Below are positions 33,151 through 45,108 of a stretch of 64,000 bases of DNA, in pieces. The translations under genes were made by a program, and so were the position numbers. The stretch's first letter is position 1. Each line of letters opens with the position of its first letter. Source of the DNA: Mortierella alpina (lineage: Eukaryota > Mortierellomycota > Mortierellomycetes > Mortierellales > Mortierellaceae); NCBI GenBank assembly GCA_029449245.1, contig JANATF010000001.1, positions 1,178,001 to 1,242,000 of the forward strand, read 5' to 3'. Below the pieces are notes generated by a model, which was not told where the DNA came from, made no database searches, and saw only the letters and a list, made by a program, of their open reading frames with translations.

Positions 33151-35287
33151 TCAGAAGCCCATAGGGTGATGATGGTGGTGATGGTAAGGGTGCTGCTGTT
33201 GCGCCTGTCCCTGAGAAAGATGCTGGTGCTGATTTGGGTGAGCATGGGGATGAGGGAGCTGGTGCGGCTGATGATGGGACATGGGATGCATCGCCAAAGG
33301 ATGCGGCTGCATGTTCGTCAGCAACGGATCGCACATCTGCAACTGACCCTGCGTTTGCTGTTGATGAAAGGCTGCAGCCTGCTTGGCTGCCTCCTCCTCT
33401 GCCTTCTTGTGCTTTCTCCAGGCTTTTCGCAACTCCTTGAATTCTGTTAGGGTTGAATCGCGAGGCAAGAAGAAAATCGGTTAGATATCAACACGGAAAG
33501 AGGCAACAGGCTACACAGAGAATGTTAAAGAGAACAGAAAGATCATGAAAAAAAATTACCTGAAGGATGTCTTTTCGGACCATGCTTTTGCATGTTGACA
33601 TGAGCGTTCAGGTGGTTGAGGGTTCCGTAGCTCTTCTCGCAATCGGCCCAGTTGCAAACATAGAGGCGCTCAATCTCATCGAAGCGACGACGGGGTCTCT
33701 TTTTGGTGTTGACGCCCGATAAAGGCACGAAAGAGTACACCTTGCCGCCATTCTGACCATCATCGACGCCCGTCATGGCTCCCTTGGGAAGCCAGGCAGA
33801 GCCAGCCTGCTGTTGAGGCGTCGAATGGTGCGGTGGCAGTGACTGGTGCAACGAGTGTGGGTATGGCCCCTGGGATGGGTGTGACTGAGGTTGTTGCTGA
33901 AGGGTCATAGCATCCATGTATCCAACCAGCGGAGAGGATCGAACCATGCCCTGAACAGGCACAGAGTTCACGCCCACCATACCTCCATGAGCAAATGGAT
34001 TTGCCATCAGTGGGCTAGATCCAGAGTTTTCAGGACTGGTCAGGCTGGCCATCATCAAGCCTGAGCTCGTGTCGATCGAAGGCACAAACGGATACGTGAC
34101 ACGACGGCCGTATCCCTGCACATTGACGCTGGAGTTGGGAGACATCATTGCGTGAACGGGCGATCCGTGGCGGATTAGTCTTGAGGAAGGCATCTTTGAA
34201 GGGTCGTTGCTCACAAACTGGTCCTGGACAGAGTATACGCCGTTGACGCGCTGTGGAGGAACATCTCCCAATGGCATCTGAGTATAATAGCCTACGGGGG
34301 ATGCTGTCGTCAATATGCTGTTACTATTGTTGTTGTTATTGTTGTTGCTATCCATATTGGTCATGACCTGTTGCGACTGTGAGAGAGGTGAGCACTGACT
34401 GCTCCTGTGAAGGGCTTCTGATAGGGGTGGCAGATGAAGTGGCGCTGAAGATCCGTCGATGGAACTTCCGTGCTGGCTTTGTGCGTCCTGCGCTTGTGGC
34501 TGCGATGGATCCCAAGCGGCTGTCGAAGTATGAGAAATGTCGATCGAAGACACTGCTGTGGTGATGTCTTCAGAGAGCGATGTCGAGTTGACAACAGGAA
34601 CGGGGTATTCTGCCCTGGACTGCAAATCGGGGGACTGTGGCATGTGGCCAGGCTGCTGCTGCTGCTGCTGTGTTTGTTGTTGCTGATGCTGCTGATGCTG
34701 ATGCTGACCGACCATCAGGGACTGCCTGCGCTCGTGAATGGACGACCGGTTCAGAGTTGCGTATGGATTCTGGTTTCCTGAATAAGATCCCTGTGTCATG
34801 AACTGAGTAGACTGTGGCGAGTGGGGCTTTATAGAGCTGTAATCACTGGCGGGATAGTATGGTGCCTGCTGCATTGATTGATAAGGCGGCTGCGTCTGTG
34901 ATGGTACCATGGCTTCTATCAAAGGGCATATGAACATGAATACAAGAGTAAGATAAGTCTCGCATCAAATAGACGACACAATGTCATCATTGTGTAGGAT
35001 GACTTACCCAGTTGACCGTCTGGATTATGGTGGGGACTAGCCTGCTGAGAGTGGGCAGATTCGGATTTCATGAGAGTACCGTCGTCACCAGCAAAGGCTG
35101 TAATGGACGAGGAGGACGAGGTGGTCCACTCCACGGAAGAGGCTGTTGATCCGGACGTGGGCGGTGTAGAAGGGGGTAGGTCTTGCTCGTGCTGTGAGTG
35201 AGTTGAGCTAACGCTGGAACGCATTTCCGCGTGGAAGGGGAACGAAGACGTGGGCTCGATTTGCAAGGGACTGCAGATTGAGAGCAT
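33151..35287 (-). CDS. CON7-like C2H2 zinc-finger transcription factor
   Basis: Model complement(join(33151..33443,33560..34915,35008..35287)), 642 aa, phases closing. The diagnostic block is at the second junction: KKRPRRRFDEIERLYVCNWADC, then EKSYGTLNHLNAHVNMQKHG and KRHPSEFKELRKAWRKHKK. It contains one C2H2 finger (C-x4-C ... H-x5-H) flanked by basic segments. This arrangement is that of the Con7 morphogenesis regulator family of filamentous fungi, known for control of wall and infection-structure genes in Magnaporthe; the role here is inferred. The N-terminal 450 residues are Gln/Ser/Pro-rich with polyQ and polyN runs, and the C-terminal 60 residues are Gln/His-rich with a terminal HHHHHHPMGF. 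The start at 35287 is the first Met in the open frame. Confidence 0.85.
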
Positions 35288-37542
35288 CGGATAGCTCTAT
35301 GCTTAACGCGAAGGATGATAGTGTTGTTCGTGACTTCAGGCCTCCGAAACGCGTCGACTGCTATTGTCGCGGGATGGGTCGGTGCTCAACGGGTTGCGCA
35401 AAATAAAATCGCTGGTCGCTAATGTAGGTTTGGTAATTTGAGGTCGAGGCGTACCGTTAACGCAAAGTATCAGTGTGGGATAGGTCAAGAGGAGAAAAGT
35501 AGACGATTTATTAATATGTGAGGCACCAGATGAGGGAGAATTGAAGGCAAAGCGATGAATGCGTTCGTGAATTTGATCTTGGCACCACAATATTTGAACC
35601 ACTGGTTTCGAAAGGCTGAGGCACTGAGGTCTCTTTTCTCCCCAACCTTGCCCCTCCTTTTCTTCTGCCTGAATATCTTTTACGTCATTGAAGGGGGAGG
35701 AGGGTAGGAGAAGCAGGTCTGAGCGGGAAAAGGTGGTGTGTGACAGTAAGAAAGGGGAATGAAGGATGCAGTCTGTGTACTGATCAATGGACGTGTTGAT
35801 TACGACGAGGCGCCTGAAGTGCAGAGTTAGAGGGAGAGAGGAAGACAGAACAAGAGGAAACATGATGTGTCGGTCCGTGTCGTTTGTCTGTAGGGATAAA
35901 TTGGGCAATGCATGTGTGCAAAGTGTGCAATGTGGGTAAATATTTAACTGTGTGTTCCCCAATATGCACTTACGTTTTAAGATTTGTGGATCGATATTTC
36001 CGGGCTTCCTTGATGCTGAGAATTGTCAAGTTCAATGACTGATATGAAGAAGCCGAATGGACAGCGGGATTAGTCAATGAATCCAGAGGCAAAGCTCGTA
36101 TCGCAGACAATAGCAATGTCTACAGTGTCAGTTGCAGGATGCTATGAGATGCGTGACAAGGAAGTGTGCATGGAAGCAAAAAACATAACGAAAAAAGGGG
36201 ACAAGGAGAGGAGGTGAAATTATGAAGATGGATATGAGAAGGGTATAATGCCCATTGTTCCGTGTACGTCATGTTCCCTTTCAGACCGATTAAGGACGAA
36301 GATGAGTAGGGATCTGTTACGTCCTTCAACTAGCAAACACTATCTCATCCGAATAGATTGATGAGAGTAGCGTGGACGTCGGCCGAAGACCACTGTCTTT
36401 GTTACATTATCGAGGCGCACACACCCCCGGCAGATTAAGCAATGCAGTGCTCTGGGAGATAATGCGCCGGTCAATGATACAGCTCGATAAGAGGCTGTAT
36501 CAGCGATGGCGCAAACAAGCCCCGCGAGGCGATCTGAGGCGCAGACGTGCGGTGGAAAGCAAACAGAGTAAGGAAATCGCTATACCTGGTGGTCGTTTGT
36601 AAGCAAGCGAATCAAACGATGGAGGGTGTGAAAATAGGGTCGTGAAGTTGTGGGCTGAGACTGTTCGTGGTGCGTGCTCTGGATGAACTTTTGGCAGTGG
36701 GCAGAAGCAAGGACGAAGGCGAGCTGATATGGGACAAAGTGAAGGGCTCAAGACTGCTTTTGGAGGTTCACAACAACGACACGACTCGAGACAAGAAAGA
36801 AGAGAGAGAAGGGGAGGGTGGCAGGAAGCAGGATGCAAAAAGAAAAGGAAAAAAAAAAAAAGACAGTAGGATGGTTGGCTGTATATAAGTGATTTGCCGT
36901 CTCTTTAGTTTTTCAATACAGTTTTTACTTTGCCAGATTGTGTATGTGTCGCCAGGAACAAGCAGACCGAGGGTGGGATGTGCGGCATGCTTGACAAAAG
37001 GGCACATTGTATATAAGGAATGGTCCACTGTATTACATTATTTTTTTGAATAGTACTCAATTGAGGCCGGCGATCCTGTTAAATTCATACAAAGCAAACT
37101 TGTGAGGGTGCAATGGGACACGGCTTCGGCCAACACCTCGTTGTATTTCTTTTTGGGCTGGCAAAACATGGCATGCCAATGGAGTCCATTACTATCATCC
37201 TCTTCTCCTGGCGCCCCCTGTGCCAGACCTCATGCCTGCATAGGCATTATAAAGCATGAAGTATGAATGTGCGCGAGAGGCATTGAACCACCGTATTCCA
37301 ATCGAGAGGAGTAAGAGTACCGTACACTGTATGTGCTGATTGATATGTAGCCTGCTTGTATCTGGGTGTGCAGCGTCGTGTTCTGCTTTACAGTACTGTA
37401 CTCTGTATCAAGGTTATATTGCAATTTCTTGAGCTGGCAAGTGAGGGGTGGGCAAGTGAGCAGGAGAACGACAACCAAGAAACAAATACAAAGTTATCCA
37501 GAGTATCGTCATCTCTGTCACCAAGCTTTGAGAGCAAATCCT

Positions 37543-37561
37543 CCCCACCCCACCCCACCCC
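37543..37561 (-). other. Perfect four-tract G-quadruplex motif
   Basis: The plus strand reads four CCCC runs separated by single A residues, so the minus strand has four G4 tracts with one-base T loops. This is an ideal sequence for a very stable parallel quadruplex. It lies in the gene-poor region with no supported gene nearby. Confidence 0.75.
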
Positions 37562-40500
37562 TTCCTCATCCGTCTCCAAAACAAGGATGGATTACCCTGA
37601 TTCTCTGCCCAGTCGGGTGAATGAAGCAGCTCTTTTTATTTACGGTTTTCGTGAATGGCGCAGACTCTTAAAACGGCCATCCTACCCAGGGCCGATGGAC
37701 GTGTACAACAAAAGAGAGGGTTCCCGGCAGCCTCGACACGATTCCAAAATCCGACTTGTGCACCGTGAGAGTGACGGAGATGGGCAATGAACTTTATGGT
37801 ACTGAATAGAACCTAGTAGATGAGATAACATTCCGGAGGACTCTCCTTCATATGACTGCTGTTACTGCTGTGTTCGGCTCCGCTCAGGTCCCGGAACCAA
37901 CATACGTCCATGGCAAAGGTAGCCAAAAAAAAAGACACATGTACGAGCCCGCAGTTGCACGCATCGTTAACAATTGATCGAGTGAGTGAAATCCTTTATA
38001 GAGGGAAACACGCATAGACTGCAAGGTGGCATTCCACATCCGCGATGAGGACATCAGGACATCTCAATGATGAGTTTTTTATTGCCCAAATGCAGCCTTC
38101 GAGACGTGAGCCTACCTGTGTGAAAAAAATTGGCCACAGTGACCTCATAATGCTCTGCTTTGTTGGCGACAGGAGGAGTGAGAACCCTGTCCGCGAGCCG
38201 AGATAGGCGAGAACAAGGTTGGGTGAGCTATGAAAAAAACTGCGTTACAGCCAAGTGTACCCTCCTGCCCTCCTCACGACTGTGTACCATATACACCTGA
38301 GCTCAACATTTGGTGAAAGCTGGAGCTGTACTGTAAGTCCCCACGTTGAGATATGGGTAGTAATGTAAAAGGATGTTGTCTCAACTTGCCATACTCATGT
38401 TGTCGGCCGATATTATTGTCAAAAGGCTTTACGACCTGCCTCACGCCATGGCTCGAAAAAAACAACGGGCGAGGGGTGGGTTCCCGCTCTCTTTCGCCCT
38501 GCGTAAGGGATGAGCGAGCCGGCTAGGTCAGTGATCCAACCGATCTTTTCATTGCAATAAAAAAAATCGCTCACAATCCCCGTCTGCATGCCATTACAGT
38601 ATCATGCCCAATCGGTTGTGCTTGCATGTTAGTTTGCTCGTTGAGTTTCTGTTACGAATCTTGGGCTTTGTTGTATTCTTGAGCTGTCTAATGTTCACTA
38701 TCCCCTTTTCTTTGCCTTTGCTTGTTCCTTGCTCAGTCATCTTCTTGTCGATGCTGTGGCCAAAAGAGACAAGCAACATGCGCGCTTTTAATAGCGAACG
38801 TGTCCACAAAGTGCGCCATCGCATGAACACACCATCGTTGTGCGGTAAAGAGCATCTCTGGTTATTTTAGTAGCCATTCATGCCGCTCAAGATACCCTGT
38901 ACAAACTACCGGTTATGCACCCGAGAATAAATATCGGAGGCCCGGCGACGTTGTAAAATGCATACGCCCTTGCCGTCAAAGTGACGCATGAATCAACGCT
39001 TCATATTGACAAGCTGAATGGGATAAGGATTGTTGTTGTTTTCATACAATAATGATGGCAAGTACTCGCTGCGCGCGGTCGTGCGTTCCCTCCTCAGTCT
39101 CTTTCTTGCTCTCTTCTTGTGGACGTATTTTAGCGTGATTTTTAATTCGTATTATGTAAAAGAAAGAGGAACCCACAAAGGCACATCAATCGCTCTCACA
39201 CCTAGTTAACATTCTCTTCTGGATCCCTGATGGTCAAGGATAGATCAGCGGAAAAAAGCGGGGCATCTCCACAGTAAATCCATAATATGACGAGTTGGAC
39301 AGAAATACGATGACGGTGGTTGCAAGGATATGTTTTTCATTCAAAATTGGGTTCGGAAACTCCTGCTCGCCCACCTGCAATCCTGCCGCAGCGTGAACGC
39401 CATTCAGATGATTTTGAGTAGTCCAGGACGAAATGGTCGCCGAAATGTTCAATGCAGTTTGACGGGGTCCCGTTCCGATTAGGCACAACTGACGCTCATT
39501 CACTCTAGGAGATCGAAGTTTGTTGAAAATAGCTTGCTATTCCATGCACCATGACGCGAAATATCAAGAGAGAAGAAGCGATCAGGATCAACGCCTTCGA
39601 AGCACATTAGTCTTTGCAAGAATGCTGGTTAATGGCCCTCGTCGAAAAAAAAGATAAATAAGATTCGCTAAATCCCGATCGAGCTGCCAGAGACGCCAGA
39701 GAAAACTTTGGACCAAACTCAGCTGTAAAGACTCGAATGTGTCGATCGACGGACTTGCACTTATGGAGCTTGTGCGAGTTATAAATTATATAACCAAAAA
39801 AAAAAAAAGATACTGTATAACCCACTTCAGTTGTTTAAAGGCGACAATGAGCACATGAGAGCTCTAACGTGCGCCCATGGGCACCCTGCCAACCCACCAG
39901 TTCATTTCTGTAGGAAGACTGAACATTAAATCTGTTACGCTTACTGCAAATGCATCTATCCCGCCTTCTCACCCTCAGCATGTGTGATGTTTTGCCAGAA
40001 CGTCATTACCCTGTAGACCTGGGAGCCGAATGAAGCCCTGCTCACATTCATTCCTCATATGCTCACAAGCCCTTTAGCGTATTACTTTTATTACCATAAA
40101 ACCGGCTCACAGCCGTATAACAAGGGTTCGCGGCTGCATAAGCATTTTGCGCATTCACCAACTACTGCAGGTAGACTAGCATCCACTCCACTGATCAAGA
40201 AGTGGCAGCCATTTTTGGCGGGATAATTGTTGCTCATGCTTTATGGCGCTTTGATCTAATGAAAAGCACGCTAGAAGTAGGAATGGTGATCCACGAAGGT
40301 TGGCCGTAATTGCAAAAGTCCAAAAATATCCTCATGCTCTACCATTGTGCGTGCTCTTTTCAAGCTAACGGTAATGTCCAGGAGTTGACCAGCCATAACG
40401 CTTTAATTTAGGGCTGGCAGATCCAAATAGGACGCGCCTGTGTGATTTTCGCTCCTACTTGCACCTGTCGTTTTTGTGGGTGTCTGCTTCGAAACATTTC

Positions 40501-42424
40501 CCAATCCATGTATTCAGATGTCTATACCGTACTGCGTTGGAGCGCATGGTCAGAACTTGGATACCGCACGCAGTCCGGCTAGCTCACACAAAAATACGCA
40601 ATTTTCGTATACATGCAGAGGCAGAGTGCGATACAAGCAAGACCCGTGTGCTGGGTAGGTGTAGCAAGGGACACATGTGCCGCTTCAACGAACTGCTCTT
40701 GAAAGTTGCCCTCAAGGTGCTCTCTTTCGTTTACACTGTGGCACCAAACATATGGGTGGGAGGCATACAATAATACATGTATATACGTGTATCTGAGGTG
40801 GGACAGTCTAGTCAAACTTTATACGATCTTCACGTCGTTGGACAACTCTTGCGAGTGTTGTAGGATAAGGCAGCAATGAGGAGCTTGCTCTTACGGAACA
40901 GGATCGATTAGAGTACCCTTTAAAAGTCAGTAGGCTATGTCTACGAAGCACTCAACAGAACTCTGTTTTGGTGCAGCTCCAGAGTCATCATAGGTTACAC
41001 CAACTTCGTCATCCTGCAGATGTTTTATGCCAAAGCTGGGTTGCTTGAAGAGCCGGGGTCGCTGAAGGCGAAGGGCACAGGGAAAACATTCACACCGTCC
41101 GTTGTCTCCTCCCACGAAAAAAGTTGAAAGTGAGTGAGTGAGGGAAAACGTATTGGAGCACATGAGTGGTTGTGTCACGGTCGGGGGGGGGGGCATGAAT
41201 GGGTATGACACTCAAACGCGACCATGCCATGACTCCATTTTTTAATCGATGGTCTGGCGTACCATCTACGCCCTGTACTTCACACGTCTCTTAGGCTACT
41301 GACGAGCAACAGCAGTTGCAACATTGGTTCAAGACACTTCTGTATAAAAGGCACAAAGTGATCTTCTTGCTGCATACATCGAAGCAAAGGTGAAATTTCC
41401 GTGCCAAAGACGAAACACGAAGAAGAAACAATGATGCTCAGTCAACATGCAAGACGAGAATCTACAGAGGCGAATTCTTGCCTTTTTTTTTCTTTTCCTT
41501 CTCGTGGACGCCAACTCAGGATCAGTGTGTCAATAACTGTCTCTAACAAATACAGATCCCTCATGAGAATAATAATGATAGAGTGTACTCGAACGGTCAC
41601 CTCATTGCTGTCACGGTCAGCACCAGCGAAGCGGCGCCCAGTGCTCTTAAAATAAGTTGAGTACATGAGCCTGGGAATATGACGGAGGGATTCTGTGACA
41701 AAATCTTTGACGCCCGACCTGCTCGATTGAATCGTAAGATTACCCTCCAACCCACTTCGGCTTGCATACTTGCTTCGACAAGTGCCAGCAAAAAGAGTGA
41801 TATTGGATGCAAAGAGTTATGTCGCAAATGGTACTTACCATCGCTTCTCAGTACTTGATTGTAGATATATACCGCATCTCACTCAAGGTCTTGCCCGACG
41901 ACGGTCCGTTATATCAAAAAATCATCGACACCTCAGACAGTCTACTACCCAAGACACAGAAATGCGAGTTGATCCTGCATTTCCGTATTTGATTATGCCA
42001 ACTATCGCCAGCAGATACCATTCGCGTCGTGCCAAAGCTCTGCTTCAAAAGGTCTCGTCTCTGGCTTCCAGCTCTCGTCCGCAAGACCTGAGGCTCCAAC
42101 CGAGATGATGCGGTCATCGCTTTCTTTTTCTTTCGTTCTTAGAATGAATCCCCGACTAGGGTAAAAACAAACAAATAAAAAAGAACGAAAACGAACGCCA
42201 AACGCGTTCACTGACGTCTATGGAACCACCGGCGAGTTTGAGGACACGAAAATAATTATCACGATGCCGTGTTCGATTGCCCCAACTTCTCGGTACGGAG
42301 GACCGTGGGCCTGGAGCGCGTGCACGTTCACACGCCCACAAACACATGGACATCGTGCTCATTTCATTAAAAGCTTGATCTTCTTCCAACTCTATCATAG
42401 CTCAGCTGATCCAAGGTGCGCATC

Positions 42425-42736
42425 ATGGCTACAGACACGCGTGCTACCGAACCTTCGGAGGCGCTAACCTCTCCTCCTTCCTCCTTCTTCTCGTGCTCTC
42501 ACTCCGCATTTTGGTCCGTGGGTGAGCACCGAGGACGATCTACTATATCTGCTCAAAGCAGTTTATTGCACGTTTGGAAGGACAAAAAACTTGCAAGTTC
42601 TTGTTACTTTTTCAAACATGAAAGCGCAAAGGTGTACCAAGACTGTGTAAAACAAAAAAGAGAATGCAGAAGAAACATGAAAATGGACTACGATCAATGC
42701 AGAGCGGTAAAGCGGGACGCGCGCCAATGCATCTGA
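42425..42736 (+). CDS. Doubtful small Cys-containing open frame
   Basis: This is an unspliced frame of 103 aa from ATG 42425. The first 30 residues are Ser/Thr/Pro-rich. The end has paired cysteines, CVKQKREC (CX6C) and CRAVKRDARQC (CX9C), within a basic helical stretch, loosely like small CHCH mitochondrial proteins. A possible intron starts at the GTGAGC near 42522. No match to a known CX9C family is recognised, the upstream region shows no clear promoter, and the frame may be chance. Confidence 0.18.
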   Translation: MATDTRATEPSEALTSPPSSFFSCSHSAFWSVGEHRGRSTISAQSSLLHVWKDKKLASSCYFFKHESAKVYQDCVKQKRECRRNMKMDYDQCRAVKRDARQCI

Positions 42737-43918
42737 ACCTCAGTGGAGTACAATGTAGATAAGGAGGTTGAAAGTGTTGGTCAAGGTGAGATGGGGTATA
42801 TATGCAAGATTAATGGCGTAGGAGTGCAGTATGAAAATACTACTCTTCAGCAGCGGACCATGAGAACGAAATGAAGTAAAGCCATTACGAGCCAAGCAGC
42901 GCCTGTTGGAATGGAGACGGGTGCCAAGCTCATGACCTTGCTGAGGCATCTCGAAAGTCAATGGCTCTCGGAGCATCCTCCGTTCCTTCGACGATCGCGT
43001 TTCGCCTACGGAATGTGTACGAGGTCGGCGTAGGACAATGGAGCACTTCGCCTTCTTCCTGAGCACCGATTCGGTAACTCCTCTCAGCGTTTCTTTCAGT
43101 ATGTATGGCCGATGGCATGGGGCTGACTCCATCTCTACCAATGCTACTGCTCATGACCAGCATTGCAGTGCCACCAATAGACGTATACTGAGAGGCTTGG
43201 GTTGGTCGAAGAGATGATCGGTGTCCTGAGCTGAGAGGCGTATCCGAAGGATTGGCTACATCTAAGCCTGGCGCAACCGCTTGTGGAGAAGCCCCCAAAA
43301 AGGACAACACGCCTTGATCTTGCAAGCGGCATAGCCTTGGCATCAACGCGGATTTCAGACTGCGGTACGTACGAGAGGACAAAAGATGTGAAGGGGGCAG
43401 TACCAGTCCGCCAGCGGAAGGGTTCTCAATTGCGTAGGCAGAGCGTCGTCGACAATTGGAGCTGGACAAGGATGATACTGATCCGGCAGGGCCGGTCAAA
43501 CCAGTAGCACGGCTGGAGACGGCCGCTTTGTACTCCCAGTTTTTATGTACGCTACTACCGCGGGCGTAGCTGCAGATCGAATTAGACGGTGAAATACCGC
43601 GACGGCGGTGAAGCTGGGGCTTTCGCCCAGAGAGGCGTCTCGCCTGAACGCAGTGCTTTCGTTGACCAGAAAGGCAACGTTCCTTTTCGCAAATCCTACT
43701 GCATTGATCGGCCATTGTTCCGTATGGTACTTTGTTTCTTGGCAAATGGTGCGTGAGTTAACGATCGTCTTGAGATGGCACCTTTTTTTATGGAAGGCAG
43801 TCTATGTGTCGTTCTAGTTGTAAGTAAGAGAGATGGCACTTCACTTAGTGCTGTTCTACCGCACCGTGTTGGTAATCAAATCGGCGAACTGCTGTTCTAA
43901 AACAAAGAGTTTTCAAAG

Positions 43919-45108
43919 ATGCACAAAGAGCCGAGAGCGCAACTGGAAGCTCTCCGGATTGAAGAAACCAGCGAGAGTACTCATGTGTACGTCACTGGCG
44001 GCACTAACCAAAAGATGGAGCGTATGGAGCAAGAGAATAAACTACAATTACCCCCAGTAAGTGCAGAGAGTACCGAGGTTGTAAAGTACGTAAGATGAAA
44101 GAAGTGGGAGGGCTGAGAGAGATTTCGTTGGCCTTGAGGGACAAAAAAATAAGTGAGGTCAAAAGGCACAGTGAATTCTCAAGGAAAAGATGCCAATTTC
44201 AATAGGCAATGAAAGCATGTGGACAAGTAAATTGTACAGAGAGGTGAAGCAAAGTGGAATAGAGGAAAGCAGGGAGAAAGAGATGGCGCGATAGCAGCGT
44301 ACATGAACCGTAACTGTGCCTACACTGCCAGCAACTCCTTCCGTAACGGCCCAATTGACGACCACTGCAAATACAGCCGTTGAGACGAATCAATACAGGG
44401 CTACTCCGACCCTCGCGGAAGAGGAGGTCGAGGAGCTCGCATTTTGAAGGAGCTTCGAAAAAGGGGTTGGAGCAGGCAAGGTCCTGAGGAGTACAGTAGG
44501 GCGAAGATTCAACGTCCAGTACTTACATTTCCAATGTAGTCGTTTGGGGCAAGTTCGGCAGGGAAAAGCGTATGATACTTAAGTGAGGGGCCACGGCTGA
44601 TCGAATAAGAAGAAAAGAGCGGGGCAGCAAAGCTTTGACAGGGCAATGTGAGGACGATAAAGGTTGCAAAGGGGTTCGGGATCAAGGGGCGAAGTATTTA
44701 CTGTATCGTGAGGACAGCCAAAAAGAAGTGTGGGCTGTGATTTGAGGGATGGGGACGCAGAAAAGTGGAAAGAAAAGAGGAGCAAAGTGAGATGGTGGGC
44801 ATATCTCGCAATGCTGATATACTTTTTTTTTCTGCTTCCGCTCGTTTCTGGACCATGGCCTTACTTAATTGCATTTCCGATTGATATAGAATACACTGCA
44901 GCATCTTCTGGTCAAATTGGGCGTGGATACGCGGGAGAGCATCGAAAGTTCGCCCGTCGTCAAATGCCTGTATCGAGACCCTGACAATGTAGTGCCCGCG
45001 TACCGTGTGGCCTATCTCCAACAACCAAAAGCCGTGGGTATGCTGTGGGCCTGGCGTACTCGCATGCATCTGATTAAACGCACCTCATATCATGTTCCAC
45101 ACCAGTGA
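43919..45108 (+). other. Cluster of coding-like fragments, possibly an unrecognised or decayed gene
   Basis: Several short frames on the plus strand have charged, protein-like composition. At 43919 a frame begins MHKEPRAQLEALRIEETSES, includes KMERMEQENKLQLPP, and ends at a canonical GTAAGT donor near 44056. At 44300-44440 there is a segment with TAQLTTTANTAVETNQYRAT and EEEVEELAF. At 44900-45108 a frame contains GVDTRESIESSPVVKCLYRDP and VAYLQQPKAVGML. I could not join them into one model with consistent phases, and no domain is recognised. They may be exons of a real gene, remnants of a dead one, or chance. Confidence 0.2.

Noticed and set aside
35336-35962. 208-aa minus-strand frame upstream of the CON7-like gene
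   Set aside because: No domain, mixed composition; it more likely represents leader or promoter sequence.
39234-39825. Two minus-strand frames with hydrophobic stretches
   Set aside because: They are short, separate frames, with no transporter or other motif recognised.
42930-43745. 271-aa Ser-rich minus-strand frame
   Set aside because: No motif, no clear splice partners or promoter; composition alone does not support a gene.
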